Below are positions 1-11,327 of a DNA stretch of 64,000 nucleotides, one piece after another. The notes under the pieces are model-generated. The model searched no databases. It saw only the letters and a program-made list of their open reading frames with translations, and was not told where the DNA came from. This DNA is from Cerioporus squamosus (Eukaryota; Basidiomycota; Agaricomycetes; Polyporales; Polyporaceae): contig JABYQS010000111.1 of assembly GCA_022592435.1 (NCBI GenBank), forward strand, positions 62,001 to 126,000, in the 5' to 3' direction. A program made the position numbers and the translations under genes. Numbering within the stretch: position 1 is the first letter of the stretch; every line of letters begins with the position of its first letter.

Positions 1-20
1 AGAGTTTCATTCCAGGAAGG

Positions 21-26
21 TATAAG
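21..26 (+). promoter_or_regulatory. TATA box of the first gene
   Basis: TATAAG lies about 80 nt upstream of the ATG at 107, a usual core-promoter spacing. It supports that ATG as the true start and shows the gene is complete at its 5' end. Confidence 0.5.
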
Positions 27-106
27 AAGGTTGGTGACGATCGTCCACACCACAGAACAACTTGAACGCTACACTCCCCCCTCTTCCTCCCTCAGTTCGG
101 CCAGAG

Positions 107-1052
107 ATGCACGCATTCGCACTTGGTGCGTCAAAGAACCTTGGTTATCATGCCACCTTCAGGCTGCTCAGTAAGTATTTCCCGTACTTATCGTAGTTCG
201 ATCGCTCAATCTTTCTCACAGAAAAAGGTTATACTGTTACGCTCCTCCTGCGTTCCACCTCGGTATTCGACAACGATGAACAGATGCAGCCGTTTGTCAG
301 AAACGGCAAGGCACAGCTCGTGCGCGGTGACGCGCTCAACAAAGACGATGTCAGGAAAGGCTGGGAGGCGGCCATCCAGGCTGGTGGCGGAAAGGTTGAC
401 GCGGTACTGTTCGCCATAGGTTCGTGCGCCTTGTCCTGCTTCATGACCTCCACTGACATCCGCGATCCCAGGCGGCAGGCCAAGCTTCAGCATGAGCCGC
501 GGCCTCGCCCTCGACCCTCCTGGCCTCTGTACCGCCTCGCTCCTCAATGTCCTGACCACAATCCCCGACTCGCTGCGCGCGCCCGAAACGCAGCCACGCT
601 TTGTGATCATCACCGCGTTGGGCATCACGTCCGAGATGCGGGCGGAGCTGCCACTCGTCCTCAAGCCGATCTACTCTGTATTTCTTCGGTTCACAATGGT
701 CGACAAACTCGGCATCGAGCGCGCTGTCGCGCATTGCGCAGGATGGCCATGGACGTCCAAGGATGAGCCCGCTAACGATGTCTTGCCGCCAGGCTGGCAG
801 TCCACACCGGGGCTTCTCGGCCAGGGCGAGCTCAAGCATGTGGTGATCGTGCGGCCCGCGGCGCTGACGGACGGGGAGTGCCGTGGCGATGAGGCAGGGA
901 AGACGGGGCAGGCTCCGTATCGTACGTCGAAGGATACCACTATGAGCGGTGCTTACACGGTGTCGAGGCAAGATGTGGCACATTTTGTTGTTGAGGACGT
1001 GCTGCCGAGATGGAGCGAGTGGGAAGGATCCGGCGTCGCGCTTGCCTACTGA
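107..1052 (+). CDS. NAD(P)-binding Rossmann-fold (atypical SDR/NmrA-like) protein
   Basis: Three exons (107-170, 222-419, 472-1052) with GT-AG introns of 51 and 52 nt join in phase to give about 280 residues. The protein starts with a beta strand and the nucleotide-binding loop GASKNLGYH at residues 7-15, followed after the first intron by KGYTVTLLLRS, the typical second strand and its arginine. Such proteins bind NAD(P)H and act as reductases, epimerases or redox sensors in the cytosol. No catalytic YxxxK is obvious, so this is closer to the atypical SDR or NmrA group than to a classical SDR. The substrate cannot be read from the sequence. The neighbours are F-box genes and give no pathway hint. 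Splice sites and phase are clear; the enzyme class is an inference. Confidence 0.85.
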
Positions 1053-1249
1053 AAAGTACTCTCTCTGGCACACCTGGACAGTTTGATGCTATCGGACTCT
1101 TACCGTCTGTGATATATGGACTGATTATTCACGAATAATCGCGTATTGCGATCCAGCATGAGTGTCAGGCGGGTGCCCTGAAGCCACGAAGGGCACGACG
1201 TCATGGGCGCTTTGCATCTTGGACGCGTACTACAATCTGCGCCGTCGAC

Positions 1250-3040
1250 ATGACCAACCGGCCTTCTCTTATGCTCGCTGACAACCTCCTCAGCTTAGTG
1301 AAGGAGGACTTATATAGCCTAAGGTAAGCCTTCACTCCAGTCCTGCGTGAGTACAAGCTAAGCAAAGGAAGGTTATCCGACTCATAGCTTGCACGATGTA
1401 AGCTCAGCTAATTGCGATGGGACCCGTTGCTCATATGCGGATAGCTCGCAGAGCTAGAACGCACTACAGCTCACATCACGTCGGTCATCAGAGAACGCGT
1501 CAATACCTACGCCCCTGTCAACACTTTACCTGACGAACTGCTTGCAGTCATCTTTGAGTACGCTCTACCATGGCGCAACAGCGGGTCGCATTCTCGAGGA
1601 TACCAAGAAGCCTCGCACAGAAGTGACATGCTTGCCAGGATTCCCCTCACTCATGTGTGTCGCCGCTGGCGTTCCGCCGCGGTTGAGACCTGTACGTTGT
1701 GGACCATAGTCGATGAGGACCTCAAGCACCTCCAGGACGTCTTTCTGGTCCGCTCAGCCAATGCTCCTATCCACGCTCTGGCTCGCTACGCTGTTGGTCA
1801 GCCTACGGGAGTCCACATCGCCCCGCATGCCGAACGTCTGAACGACCTATTCCTGATTTACCCACCTGCGAGCGAAGAGACCGGCCTCAGGACCGAGCTT
1901 CCCATCGATGTTCCCAACTTGGAGTGCCTCACCGTATGCTCCTCTGGCACAGTTGGTCGAGACAGAATCAACATGGAGGAACTCGACACCATCTTTCCTA
2001 ACGGTACTCCCTCCCTCCGCAGGCTCGTCCTTTGGAACATGCGACGGTTGCCCAACGTGTCATACGAACGGCTTACACACCTTGCTATCGGTTTTGGGAA
2101 GCGGCTTCCCATAATCGACCTCTTACGGCGCTGCTCAGCACTCGAGAACCTTGCCCTCATTGACGCCTCCGTATCCGGCCTCCCTCCGAGTGAGAACGAG
2201 AATAACGAAGTGCAGGTTGAGCTTCCAAATCTGCGTGTTCTCACCCTCAGAACGCACAGGAACCCCATAGCAGCCGTGTACCTTCCCAAGCTTCTCCCTG
2301 TGCTCTTCCTCCCGAGCGGACTTACGTTGCGCTTGGTTGGTTCGCAGGTGACGACGCTGCTGGATATTCACGACTTCGACTTGCACCGCATGCCGATCAT
2401 GTCAACCCTAACCGCCATGACCATTGACCTCCGCGGTGATGGACATTGTACGCTCCGTGCATCCGGTCCGTCTGCTTCCATCCTCCTTGACCTCCCAGAC
2501 TTCCGCGCGCAGCGGAGGTACGGGCTTAGATGGAACCCTTCCTTCGTTCCTCTTTCGGCGGTCGAAGTGGTGACGTATCGGACTGAGATACGCAATACGG
2601 ACCTGGACTTGCTCTGCAACTGCGAGCTGCCGTCTCTCCGCCTCCTGCGTTTTGTGGACGCCTATGTCCCTCCCTGCGATCGTCAAGAGCGATCGCACCA
2701 CCGCTATCCGGGCCCGCATGATGGCGCCCAGTGCGAGGACTATATCGAAGCACTGTCTTGGGTCCTCGAGAGGAGCCCGCGGCTCGTGGAACTGGAGATA
2801 TGGTCTGCGAATGCCGAGTTGCCCGGGAAGTTGCAGCTCCCTCAGGCTGACGTGCCCGTCCGCAAGTTGACGTTCTACTATACCAGCGGAGACGGCGAGA
2901 TGCTGGAGGAGGTAGATCTTATGCACCTTCGGAACCGTATCCCGGAGGTGGTTGTCTGCACGACCTTGGTCAAGCCGGAACCATCTACCGCGATGCCGGA
3001 AAACGATGCACTGCAGTGGGAGGACTCCGGTGAGTGGTAG
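1250..3040 (+). CDS. F-box protein with leucine-rich C-terminal region
   Basis: The F-box is visible as LPDELLAVIF followed by HVCRRWRSAAVETCTLW, both in one frame. Upstream, exon 1250-1323, a 10-nt microexon 1388-1397 and exon 1445-3040 join in phase, giving about 559 residues; the two introns (1324-1387 and 1398-1444) each hold a CTAAG- or CTAAT-type branch site. The N-terminus then forms a short coiled coil before the F-box, as in the large F-box families of agaricomycetes. F-box proteins bind Skp1 and bring substrates to SCF ubiquitin ligases; the irregular leucine-rich remainder would bind the target, which is unknown. A donor near 3030 with a GCTAAC branch site could splice to about 3103 and extend the C-terminus over the end of the opposite gene; the simple stop at 3040 is preferred. 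Confidence 0.75.
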
Positions 3041-3178
3041 CAAGAGTAAGTTGTCGACACCGACCGTACTCTGCAGCTTTCCAGATGCTAACAAAGAAAC
3101 CCAGGCATGTCATACACCACACGATATACTTCACAGAATCGACACACGAACCACTTGTACTCTATGGCGTTTAACCTC

Positions 3179-4897
3179 TCAGAACGGTACCTCTTCGTTC
3201 GTATTCAAGAACATCTCCTCGTCGTCCACATCCCTCCTCCACACCCGTAACTCACACCTTGGTACGAATCGTTTGAACAACGGCAAATACCCCGAAACAT
3301 CCGTGACGGGCCTCTCGTAGTCCGGGTTCAGCTCGAAGCGCAGCCGTCGCAGTGGTGCAGCCTGGTGGTCCTGGCGCCGCGAGAGACACTTTCGGGCCTC
3401 TTCCATGAGCTTGACCGTCGGCTCCGCGTTGCGGATCCACAGGTACTCCAGCGCAGGGCACACAGGACCGATAGCGCCAAGCTGGAGTTGAGCGACGGTG
3501 GAGCCAAGAGCCTTGAACACCGGCGTTGCGTCGCCTCCGTACTCACTATCGTCGACTACTAGCGTCCGGAGGGTCGGGTAGTGGGCGAGGATGCGGTCTC
3601 TCCACTCAGACTCGCTGATCGCGTCGACATCGCCCGCACAGACCAGGGTGTCCAACCGCGCCTCGGGGAACATGTTGGGCATGGCTCGCAGAAGTGCCTT
3701 GTAGTACATGCGCCGGGCCTGGCTCCCATGCCCGTCCTTACCGCCCGGAGCAGACACGCTGATCTCCATTCTGCCGGTGCTGCCCAGCTTGCGGGTGGCG
3801 ATCAGCTTGATGACCCCGACTTCCTCATGGCAGCTGTCCACCTTGAGGCGCGTTGCGGACTGCAGGATGCCAAGGTTCCGTCGAAGGCGGGGGGACGGGA
3901 GCATGTTGATCGTTGCAGCCGCGGCACGTTCCTCCCTCAACTCCTGCGTCCACAGGGCGAGGTCGACGTGCGACGGGACGTGGATGTGCGCGAGCAGGTT
4001 GGCGATGTTCTCTACACTCCCGTGGACCGTCAGGTAGCGCAGCCGGGGGAGTTGAGCGACGGGTCCGGCGTCGTCGGAAGGACTCGGCACGATTGCATCC
4101 AAAGCATTGTCGGCGATGGTGAGGCGCTCCAACGACGTACAGCTGTTCAGCATGGTCACGAACTGGGCGGTGGTGAACAGCGGTCGGGCGCCGGCATATT
4201 CACCCAGGTGCAGGAAGCGCAGTGAGGAGAGGGCGACATGGTCCCCGACGAGGCTCATTCCCTCGAGGTGCAACGCCTTGAGACGGGGGACCGTTCCATG
4301 TGGAAGCCTGAAGATCAGTCCGGTGCCGTCGTGTTTCGAGCCGTCGCGAATACTGTGGCCCGCATGCTTCACGTTCACGGTGAGCGTCCGCAGCTCCGGC
4401 ATCGGGGGGACCATCACGCTGCTGTTAAACTGGGCACAGTCCAGCTCCTTGAAGGAGAGGTACTCGATCCGGTGCCAGTGCGGACGAAGCACCTTCATCA
4501 TCGCGTCGAACGGAATCGGGTACCGGAAGCTGATCTGCAGGAGCGAGCACTGGGAGCGCCGCAGACACAGCTCGAGCCATTGAGGTCGGCGGCCGACGGC
4601 GATCTTCTGCCAGAAGTCGGGCGTGCTTCGGATGAGGTCGCGCCAGTGTCGGCAGACGGCCATGAGGGGGAGCCAGTAGGGGGACCAGGAAGCGGCGCCT
4701 GAGCCGGTGCCGCGGTTGGCCGCAGCGAGGATCTTGACGAGGAGTTTGTTTGGGATGCGGACAATTGGGTGTGGCCGGCCGCGGGAGAGGTGGTAGGCGG
4801 ACGGAGGCCTTGCTAGAGTATGCGCATTGTGGGGAATCGTTCTGGTACGGACAGGGTTCATATGTGGCTGCGTAGCGGTAGGCTTCGGACGATACAT
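3179..4897 (-). CDS. F-box protein
   Basis: This is one long exon on the minus strand. The F-box reads IVRIPNKLLVKIL, then WLPLMAVCRHWRDLIRS and the conserved TPDFW. About 450 residues of degenerate leucine-rich sequence follow, ending in an acidic tail. The open frame extends to an ATG at 5035, but a TATAAATG sequence at 4934-4941 places transcription start below that, so the ATG at 4897 (572 residues) or at 4861 is more likely. It should act as the substrate receptor of an SCF ubiquitin ligase; the target is unknown. It lies tail to tail with the F-box gene ending at 3040, and the two differ in sequence, so they are separate family members rather than a recent duplicate. Confidence 0.8.
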   Translation of the reverse strand: MYRPKPTATQPHMNPVRTRTIPHNAHTLARPPSAYHLSRGRPHPIVRIPNKLLVKILAAANRGTGSGAASWSPYWLPLMAVCRHWRDLIRSTPDFWQKIAVGRRPQWLELCLRRSQCSLLQISFRYPIPFDAMMKVLRPHWHRIEYLSFKELDCAQFNSSVMVPPMPELRTLTVNVKHAGHSIRDGSKHDGTGLIFRLPHGTVPRLKALHLEGMSLVGDHVALSSLRFLHLGEYAGARPLFTTAQFVTMLNSCTSLERLTIADNALDAIVPSPSDDAGPVAQLPRLRYLTVHGSVENIANLLAHIHVPSHVDLALWTQELREERAAAATINMLPSPRLRRNLGILQSATRLKVDSCHEEVGVIKLIATRKLGSTGRMEISVSAPGGKDGHGSQARRMYYKALLRAMPNMFPEARLDTLVCAGDVDAISESEWRDRILAHYPTLRTLVVDDSEYGGDATPVFKALGSTVAQLQLGAIGPVCPALEYLWIRNAEPTVKLMEEARKCLSRRQDHQAAPLRRLRFELNPDYERPVTDVSGYLPLFKRFVPRCELRVWRRDVDDEEMFLNTNEEVPF

Positions 4898-4933
4898 CTG
4901 GGGGTGCGATATGGTCAGAGTTTGGAAATTCGC

Positions 4934-4941
4934 ATTTATAC
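4934..4941 (-). promoter_or_regulatory. TATA box of the second F-box gene
   Basis: On the minus strand this reads TATAAATG, 37 nt before the ATG at 4897. It is used here to choose between three in-frame ATG codons. Confidence 0.4.
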
Positions 4942-5035
4942 ATGAACGCAGTACGCACCTTGGCGTGGAAGGGTGAAGGGGACTCGCGAATACAGGTTCT
5001 TGGGTGACATGAAGGGCGTAGAGCAGCATGCTCAT

Positions 5036-5667
5036 ATAGCTTGCGACGCTTGGACTCCCAAGTCATCAGGGGCGCTATAATCTGTCTGTCCGCCACACCC
5101 GCATATACCGAAGGTCCAAAGCGTCGAGTAAAGGTTCTTAAACCGGCACTTGTCCGCTTGGACTCGATGTCTATGCGCAGCCACCTTGAGCCTGACAGGC
5201 GCATTGTCGCAATGAGCCACCTCCAACGATCACGACGGGGCATGTCTGGTCCAAGCATCAGCTTACACCTCTGGCTTCTGAATCCTAGTGGCAACAACAT
5301 ACCAATACCATGCCTCATGCCAGTGATATGCTCCGGCGCACGAGTCTGACGGCGAGAAGTAAATGGACGACTCTGGGTGAGGATCCTACGGCTATATGCA
5401 TGTGAGTTGCCTTACATCGTCCCGCAGAGATAGATGAGGTACGTACGTGATTTGTGCCTTGCGTTGCTGACAGACATCTTGTCGGATATGGAGAAAGAGC
5501 ATACGATTGATCTAAGTCTACAGTGAATCAGGAAGGTGAAGTACAGGTCAGGACTACTTCGCTCTCTAAATTACGGAGAAATCGCTATACAATACGTCCA
5601 GATGCGCAGGGAAGTCGTTTCGATCTCGTCAAGTGCGTGTATCAAGCGGAGCAAGCATCTGTCGTCG
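5036..5667. other. Intergenic, no gene seen
   Basis: This holds the 5' flank of the minus F-box gene and the 3' flank of the minus hydrolase gene. The open frames here are short and show no family features. Confidence 0.5.
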
Positions 5668-8473
5668 TCAGCGCTGTCGTTCTTCCGCCGTGAACTCCTG
5701 CGCAATCTCGACGAACGGCCGCCTGCGCTCCTTGGTGTCAAAGACCTGCGCGTGGTCCAGCTCGGGATAGTACAGCACCCGCAGCCGGTCCTTCTCCCAC
5801 CTGAACCGCACCGCGTCGATCTCCTCGCCCGTGAGGTACTGCCACACCTCCTTCGCGTCCACGATCTGGTCCCGCCCGCTGAGCACGACCGCGACGTCGC
5901 GCCCCTCCAGGTCCTCCTTCCACAGGATGTTCTCCGCCCAGAAGAAGTGCCGCGCGAGCGCGCGCGCGACGTCCGGGTCCCGGCTCGCAAAGTACCACAG
6001 CTGCCACTCGTTCGCCGTGCGCGGCTGGCGGTACACGAAGTTGTACGCGACGGACGGCAGGTGCAGCAGGAACGGGATCGGGTCGATGAGGATGTACGAC
6101 GAGACGCGGTTCGTGAGCGTCGGGTCCCGCAGCATGTGCGCGGCGATGACGGTGCCGTACGAGTGCGCCGCGACGACGACGCGCGGGATGTCGTGCGCGT
6201 CGAGCAGCTCCGTGAGCGCTTCGAGCATCTCGGGACGGGAGAGGGGCGGGTTGGAGATGCGCATGCTGATCGAGAGATTCTCGATGGCGATGATGCCGAC
6301 GCTGGGGTCGGCTTCGATTAGGTCCTTGAAAAAGGCCCTGTATGGCCACAGCCCAATCTGCGTGCGAGTCAGTACGGGTGACACGGACGACGGGGAGGTA
6401 CGTACGCCAATGCCATGGAGGAAGAGGATTGGGTCCTTGTGGGCGGATCGGTGCGGTCTCAGCCAGTAGACGAGGTCGGGATGGGGGGCCTTGTTCGAGA
6501 ACGCGGTGAAAGCCCGAGGGGGAAAGCAGGTCGTCCAGTTGCCGGATGTGTAGTGCCGGAAGCCAATTCTCATCATGTCGATAGCAGTGATAGTATCGAC
6601 CACAGCGACAAGCTGCAGCAAGTCAGAACGGGGTGGGTCGTAGCATATGTAGTAGACTTACGAAGTACCACAGCAGCGGTCTATGTACCGCGTCCACCGG
6701 GTCGAGCGAGACCTTCATGCACCGCACGGTCTGGTCCCAGCCTTCCTCCATCTTTCGTCCTAGTAACTCCTCGATTTTGCGCACGTAACCTTCGATCTCG
6801 TCAATCCACTCCTCTTTCAGCCCTTCTCGATGCGTGCCGAAGATCGCCCACAGAATCCACTCGATCATGTTCTCGCGCTTGATGCCGTCCGGGGTCGCAG
6901 AGAAGAACCAGCCGGTTGCACTCTCGGTGTCTCGAATTCGTGCGAAGCATTTGGCGAACAGTGTCTCGCGTACTTTCCGCGACGGCAGGGCAGGGTGGGT
7001 TGCAGCCTGAGGGAATGAACGAACGTCAGTCGCTGAACGGCATCACAACATACTAATCTAAGCCACTGGTATAGTAAACCCCGCTGTCCGTCAGGGAAAA
7101 AGATGCGCGATACAAGTTTCGCCGCGCACGGGGTGAGCAGCATGTATCACAAGCCCTTCCTCGAGCACCCGTACCGCGTCCGATGTGCACGAATGCCGGG
7201 GGCTTAATGAGTGCTATGTCTGATATACACTGCTGCCGCCCGGATCCTTCGCATACATGTGCTTGGTCCGTTCGGGTGACGACCCCTCGAGTACCCACGA
7301 TGAGCTGCTCATCGTTGTGGTCCGCTCGAGCAGTGCAGGAGAACAACGAAGGAGCTCGCGCGCGATTATAACTGCTTTGGAAGTCGATCGTTGAGAGATG
7401 GAGCAGTTGATCGTCGACTTCAGGCTGATGCAGCGGTCGAACATGGGACCCGTTGACCATGGCACTGCATAACTACTCGACGTTGGACTGTAGAACGCTC
7501 TGAGAGCGTTGCGATGGCGTGTCGCGCGAGCCCCCGACTCGATCAGACGGCTCGGTTTTGGACACTCGCACCGCGGGTGTACGTGCAGAGCATTCGATGT
7601 CGTGTCATTTCCAACCCAGTAGCACCACGGACCGGCTCCTTCGCAGCATACGGATGTCGGTATGGAAAGAAGGAGTAGGAACGGGTGCGCAACGGGCCTT
7701 CGGGTGACGCACGGTGAGTGGCTCCCCATTAGAAGCCGCGTGAGCGTTGCAAACCTGAGACAGGGAACGAACGAGCTGAAGTTCACATGCAACTTGCCCG
7801 TGGCCTGTCCGGTCGGCTGTTCCTGCATTCCTGCATAATCCTACAGCGCGAATGGGCATCAGGAATTACGCAACCAGAGGCATACTCATTATGCCGAAGG
7901 AGCTGCTCGGCTACTGTCGCCATAATCTTCTGTTGCAAGCGTGCATTGTCCAGCAATATGGCAACCCTGGGACGTTGACATGAACCATGCATCGACAAGA
8001 GGTCTGTCCTCCTTTGTGCACTGACGTCATCAGTCACCGCGAGCCGCGTCTCAGCACGAAGTGGGATTTCTATCGTCGGCACGTCCAACTGCAAGGAGCC
8101 TACAACCTGCGGAGAGCAAGACTCTGAAAGCTCCTCATTTAACCACTCATTGACGAACATGGGAAGGATCGCACAGTGGTGGAAGAAGCCCAGGCGATAC
8201 TTATGTTTGCGTTCTTTGGCCACTGATATGTTGAAGTAGCTGACAGAATCAGGAAGGAGAACTCACCTTCTGGAGGAGCCGGGTTCTCGGTATGAACACC
8301 AGGAGGTAAAAGGCCGCCTCGGCCGCCGCGTAGATGCCTAGCCAGCGAGAGTAGAGCAGACGGCCATGGTACCAGCTCAAGCAGGAGTAGAGGATGCTGA
8401 GAGGTGCAATAGACTGCAGGCTGAGGATAGAGAGCCGGATGAAGACGTATTCTGACCAGGAGTGGCCAATCAT
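5668..8473 (-). CDS. Membrane-anchored alpha/beta hydrolase
   Basis: Four exons on the minus strand (8267-8473, 6662-7006, 6406-6612, 5668-6357) join in phase to about 482 residues. Residues 1-69 hold hydrophobic segments that look like membrane anchors and end in PRTRLLQK. The next exon continues with HPALPSRKVRETLFAKC, a join that looks natural for this fungal hydrolase family. The hydrolase core has the oxyanion motif LHGIGIGLWPY, created exactly by removing a 48-nt intron, the nucleophile elbow AAHSYGTV, an acid in SGRDQIVD and the histidine in LDHAQVFD. It is a probable serine ester or lipid hydrolase on an internal membrane; the substrate is unknown. The first intron is about 1260 nt, far longer than any other here, while the remaining introns are about 48-49 nt. 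The start is fixed by a TATA box 50 nt upstream. Confidence 0.85.
7007..8266 (-). other. Abnormally long intron, possible insertion
   Basis: The donor GTGAGT (8261-8266) and acceptor CCTCAG (7007-7012) are canonical, and the flanking exons are in phase. Near both ends of the intron the minus strand reads CAGTGGC (inside ATATCAGTGGCC near 8219 and ATACCAGTGGCT near 7062). This could be a target-site duplication around an insert of about 1.15 kb. I see no terminal inverted repeats and no convincing transposase. Confidence 0.45.
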
Positions 8474-8520
8474 GGTCTCTGGGTATCGCAGACCAACCGT
8501 CGAGGGTGGGTATCGGTAGC

Positions 8521-8528
8521 TTTATATC
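8521..8528 (-). promoter_or_regulatory. TATA box of the hydrolase gene
   Basis: GATATAAA on the minus strand lies about 50 nt before the ATG at 8473. The interval 8474-8827 is the shared promoter of the divergent hydrolase and zinc-finger genes. Confidence 0.5.
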
Positions 8529-8827
8529 GGCGAGAGGGGTGTGGTCATCGTGGAGTACGACGTCGGCGGCCTCGAGGTGCCCCGCCGTTGTCCTGATCGA
8601 CCCCGCGCCGTCCACCAAGTTCCCGGGACCGCGCCACGTGGTCTTCAGTCTCCGCTTCGGCAGCTGCAGAGCAGGGTTCGTGACTCCGACGCGCCGCTCG
8701 AACTCTTCGCTTGCTCGCAAACTTTCCCGCGCCCTGACGCTCTCAACAACGCCGTCCACAGCCTCGTCCTCGACGTTATCCCCCGCCCCCGCCTTCCCCT
8801 CAACCGCGACAGCGTCTTGCGGCCACC

Positions 8828-10343
8828 ATGGCAAAGAAGAAGAACAAGCAGGTGCGTGGTCTCGTCGGACTACTGTGCTCATGCTCAAGCATTCCCAGGT
8901 CCTCCGCCCGTGGTGCTGGTACTGTGAGAGGGAGTTCGAGGATGAGAAAGGTGCGTCCTGGTCGCCATTAGCTGCTATGAAGCATCGCTAACGACTCCGA
9001 CAGTGCTAATGCAGCACCAGAAGGCTAAGCACTTCAAGTGCAATCTCTGCCCTCGTCGCCTGAATACGGCAGGTGGGTTAGCTGTGCACATCCAGCAAGT
9101 CCACAAGCTCGAGCCAGAAAAGTGAGTATATGCGTCCCTTTGGCATTGTCTTTGCTCATCGTATGCAGCCTCCCTCGAATCGAAAACGCCTTGCCGGGGC
9201 GCGATGGCTACGAAGTCGAGATTTTCGGAATGGAGGGCATCCCTGCCCCCGACGTCGCCGACTACAAGCGACGTAAGGAGATAGAGCTAGGTCTTAACCC
9301 AGGTTCTATCACTCAACCACAGTCCAAGCGTCCCAAGGTCGAGAACCGTCCTCTGTCTGAGGACGAGCTGAAGGCTCAGCTCGAGGCTCACAAAGCTCTC
9401 ATGGGCGCGTCTGAAGCCGCGAACGCGCCTGTTATCCCTGAAGCCGCCTCAGGTGCGGTATATGCTGCTCCATCACAAACATACGCTGCCCCTCCCACTC
9501 CCGCCGTTCCTCCGCCCGTCATGTCGCCTCCAGGAGTACCTCCTGTGATGCCACCAGGTGCGCCTCCTTTCATGCACGGAGTTCCGCCCCCAGGTTTCCC
9601 AAGTCAACCGCCCTTCCCTATGCCCGGCATGCCGCTTCCTCCAGGGTAAGTTCTGAACGTGTATCTTCATGTTGTATGTGAGTACTTATCGTTACCTCAG
9701 CATGCCGCCACCTCCTGGATTCCCACCGATTCCGCCTCCTTTCGCCGGCTCGCCCCCGCCAGGCATGTTGCCTCCCGGTGCGCCGCCGTTCCCTCCAGGT
9801 GTGAGACCTCCTTTCGCTCCCCCCTTCCTCCCTCCCGGGATGCCCGGGATGCCACCCGGCTTCCCTCCTCCCGGCTTCTCTCCGCCTCCAGGTGCCCCGG
9901 TTTGCCAATGCCTCCTATTCCTGGTGTATCACCGCCGCCCCACGGTTTCCCGGGTGCGCCGCCAATGCCCGGCCAACACCCAGGTTCCGCTCCTCCCGGC
10001 GCGCAGCCTCCTCATCAAGCACAACAGCAGCCTGCGTCTACGGCATCTTCGGCGCCGCCTCCCCCTCTGGTACTCCCGAACCCGTCTTTGGCGCAGGTCA
10101 ATCCGCCGTTCAAGAAGGGCACTGCACTTAAGTGGGGTGACCCGAACTTCAATCCGGTCAGTATACTACCTCTGATTGTGGATGAATTGCTCATTGTGCG
10201 GTGCGTTACAGGAGGAGCGACGGTCGAGAGATCCGAAGTACTACTTCCCGCCATCGGCCGCCTCGAGCGAAGGGCCCGTGCCCAACGTGTCTCCGGAAGA
10301 GATGCGCGGTAAGAAGCGTGCGAGGGCGGAAGACTTCCTGTAG
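8828..10343 (+). CDS. BuGZ/ZNF207-like zinc-finger protein
   Basis: Seven exons (8828-8851, 8899-8950, 9004-9121, 9169-9645, 9701-9891, 9984-10156, 10212-10343) join in phase to 388 residues. The ATG sits in an ideal context (GCCACCATGG). Two C2H2 fingers lie at the N-terminus: CWYCEREF followed by a QHQKAKH histidine pair, then CNLCPRRL followed by HIQQVH. They are followed by [19 protein letters not shown], diagnostic of the BuGZ/ZNF207 family, then a long Pro/Gly/Met-rich low-complexity region and the basic end [11 protein letters not shown]. Animal BuGZ binds microtubules and the checkpoint protein Bub3 and affects splicing; the fungal role is inferred from that. Oddity: the 92-nt intron 9892-9983 itself encodes the same Pro-rich repeat, so it is either an exitron or marks a missing base in the CCCC run at 9895-9898. 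Confidence 0.9.
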
Positions 10344-11327
10344 TCGTCAAGCCATCCGTGGACGGGACGGGGCGTACGAGGGAGAACGAAGAAGCAGCAA
10401 GCACGACGTCGACCGTCGACGCGCACGAGCGGATGTGTCACCAGTCCGTCCCCTCCACCCATGCTTTCCCTTTCGCACTCGTGACTCATGGTTCTTACCC
10501 GTTGTCATCGTCGACGGCGGCGGCGGCGGCGGCGAGACGGGCCTCACCTTGGAGAGAGACCGGACCGTCTGGTGTCAAGGTCACGCGCGGTGCGGATCCA
10601 CTTCTCCTTTTGCTATGATACAATGCTTTCACTATAGCTCGCCATACGATACTATGTACGGTTGGTCGGTCCGTTCTCCTTTTTTTTCTCGTTATCCTCC
10701 CCCCGTGCCTCCGCGACTTCTGCAGCTCCTCAGTATGTAAGAAAAGGTTTGTGTATGGACGTGCTCTGTATGCAAATGTTACTCACCGCGCAACGCTCGG
10801 ACGACGGATGATTCAGAGGCAATTCGCATAGGCGGAAAGCAGATGTTGGGCGTCGAGCATAGTCGAAATGTCGGTCGTCTGTCTGTCATGAGCGATGACT
10901 CTTGAGCTGACCGGCGGTCACAGCGCGGATGGGTATACTCGCGTCGCTGCTGCATCGGTGGAGGAAGTTCACGTCGTAACTGCGTATTGGGTGAGCCGCT
11001 GTTATCCATCTCCGTGTTGAACGTATCCGTGGGTGTCCGCCCATGTGCCTAGCTCGCCACCCATCTTTCTACCGAGGTACTTGTCCGGGGATCTGCTTGC
11101 GCTTGTACGCGTATTGATTCGGAGGATGGGCTTGTCTAAAAGCATCATGGTCGATCACTTGTAGTGTGGCCCTTGCCGCTGCGTGGTAGTTTGGTTCCCG
11201 GGTAGCGCTAGAATACATTTGCTAGCGGTGGCATGAGGGTGTCGCATGTCCAGGTTTCAATAGATGGCAAACAGGTATTCACTCGCGATCGTTAGGACTG
11301 GTAGAAATGTCGCATCGCATCACTGTG
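10344..11327. other. Intergenic between converging genes
   Basis: Holds the 3' ends of the zinc-finger gene and of the minus MYND-family gene, with a short GGCGGC repeat near 10520. No gene is supported. Confidence 0.5.

Noticed and set aside
3581..4225. 214-codon plus-strand frame
   Set aside because: It is the antisense shadow of the minus-strand F-box gene, whose F-box motif is unambiguous.
7783..8223. Transposase-like fragment in the hydrolase intron
   Set aside because: A stretch reading LLDNARL resembles a DDE motif, but nothing else fits a transposase and there are no terminal repeats.
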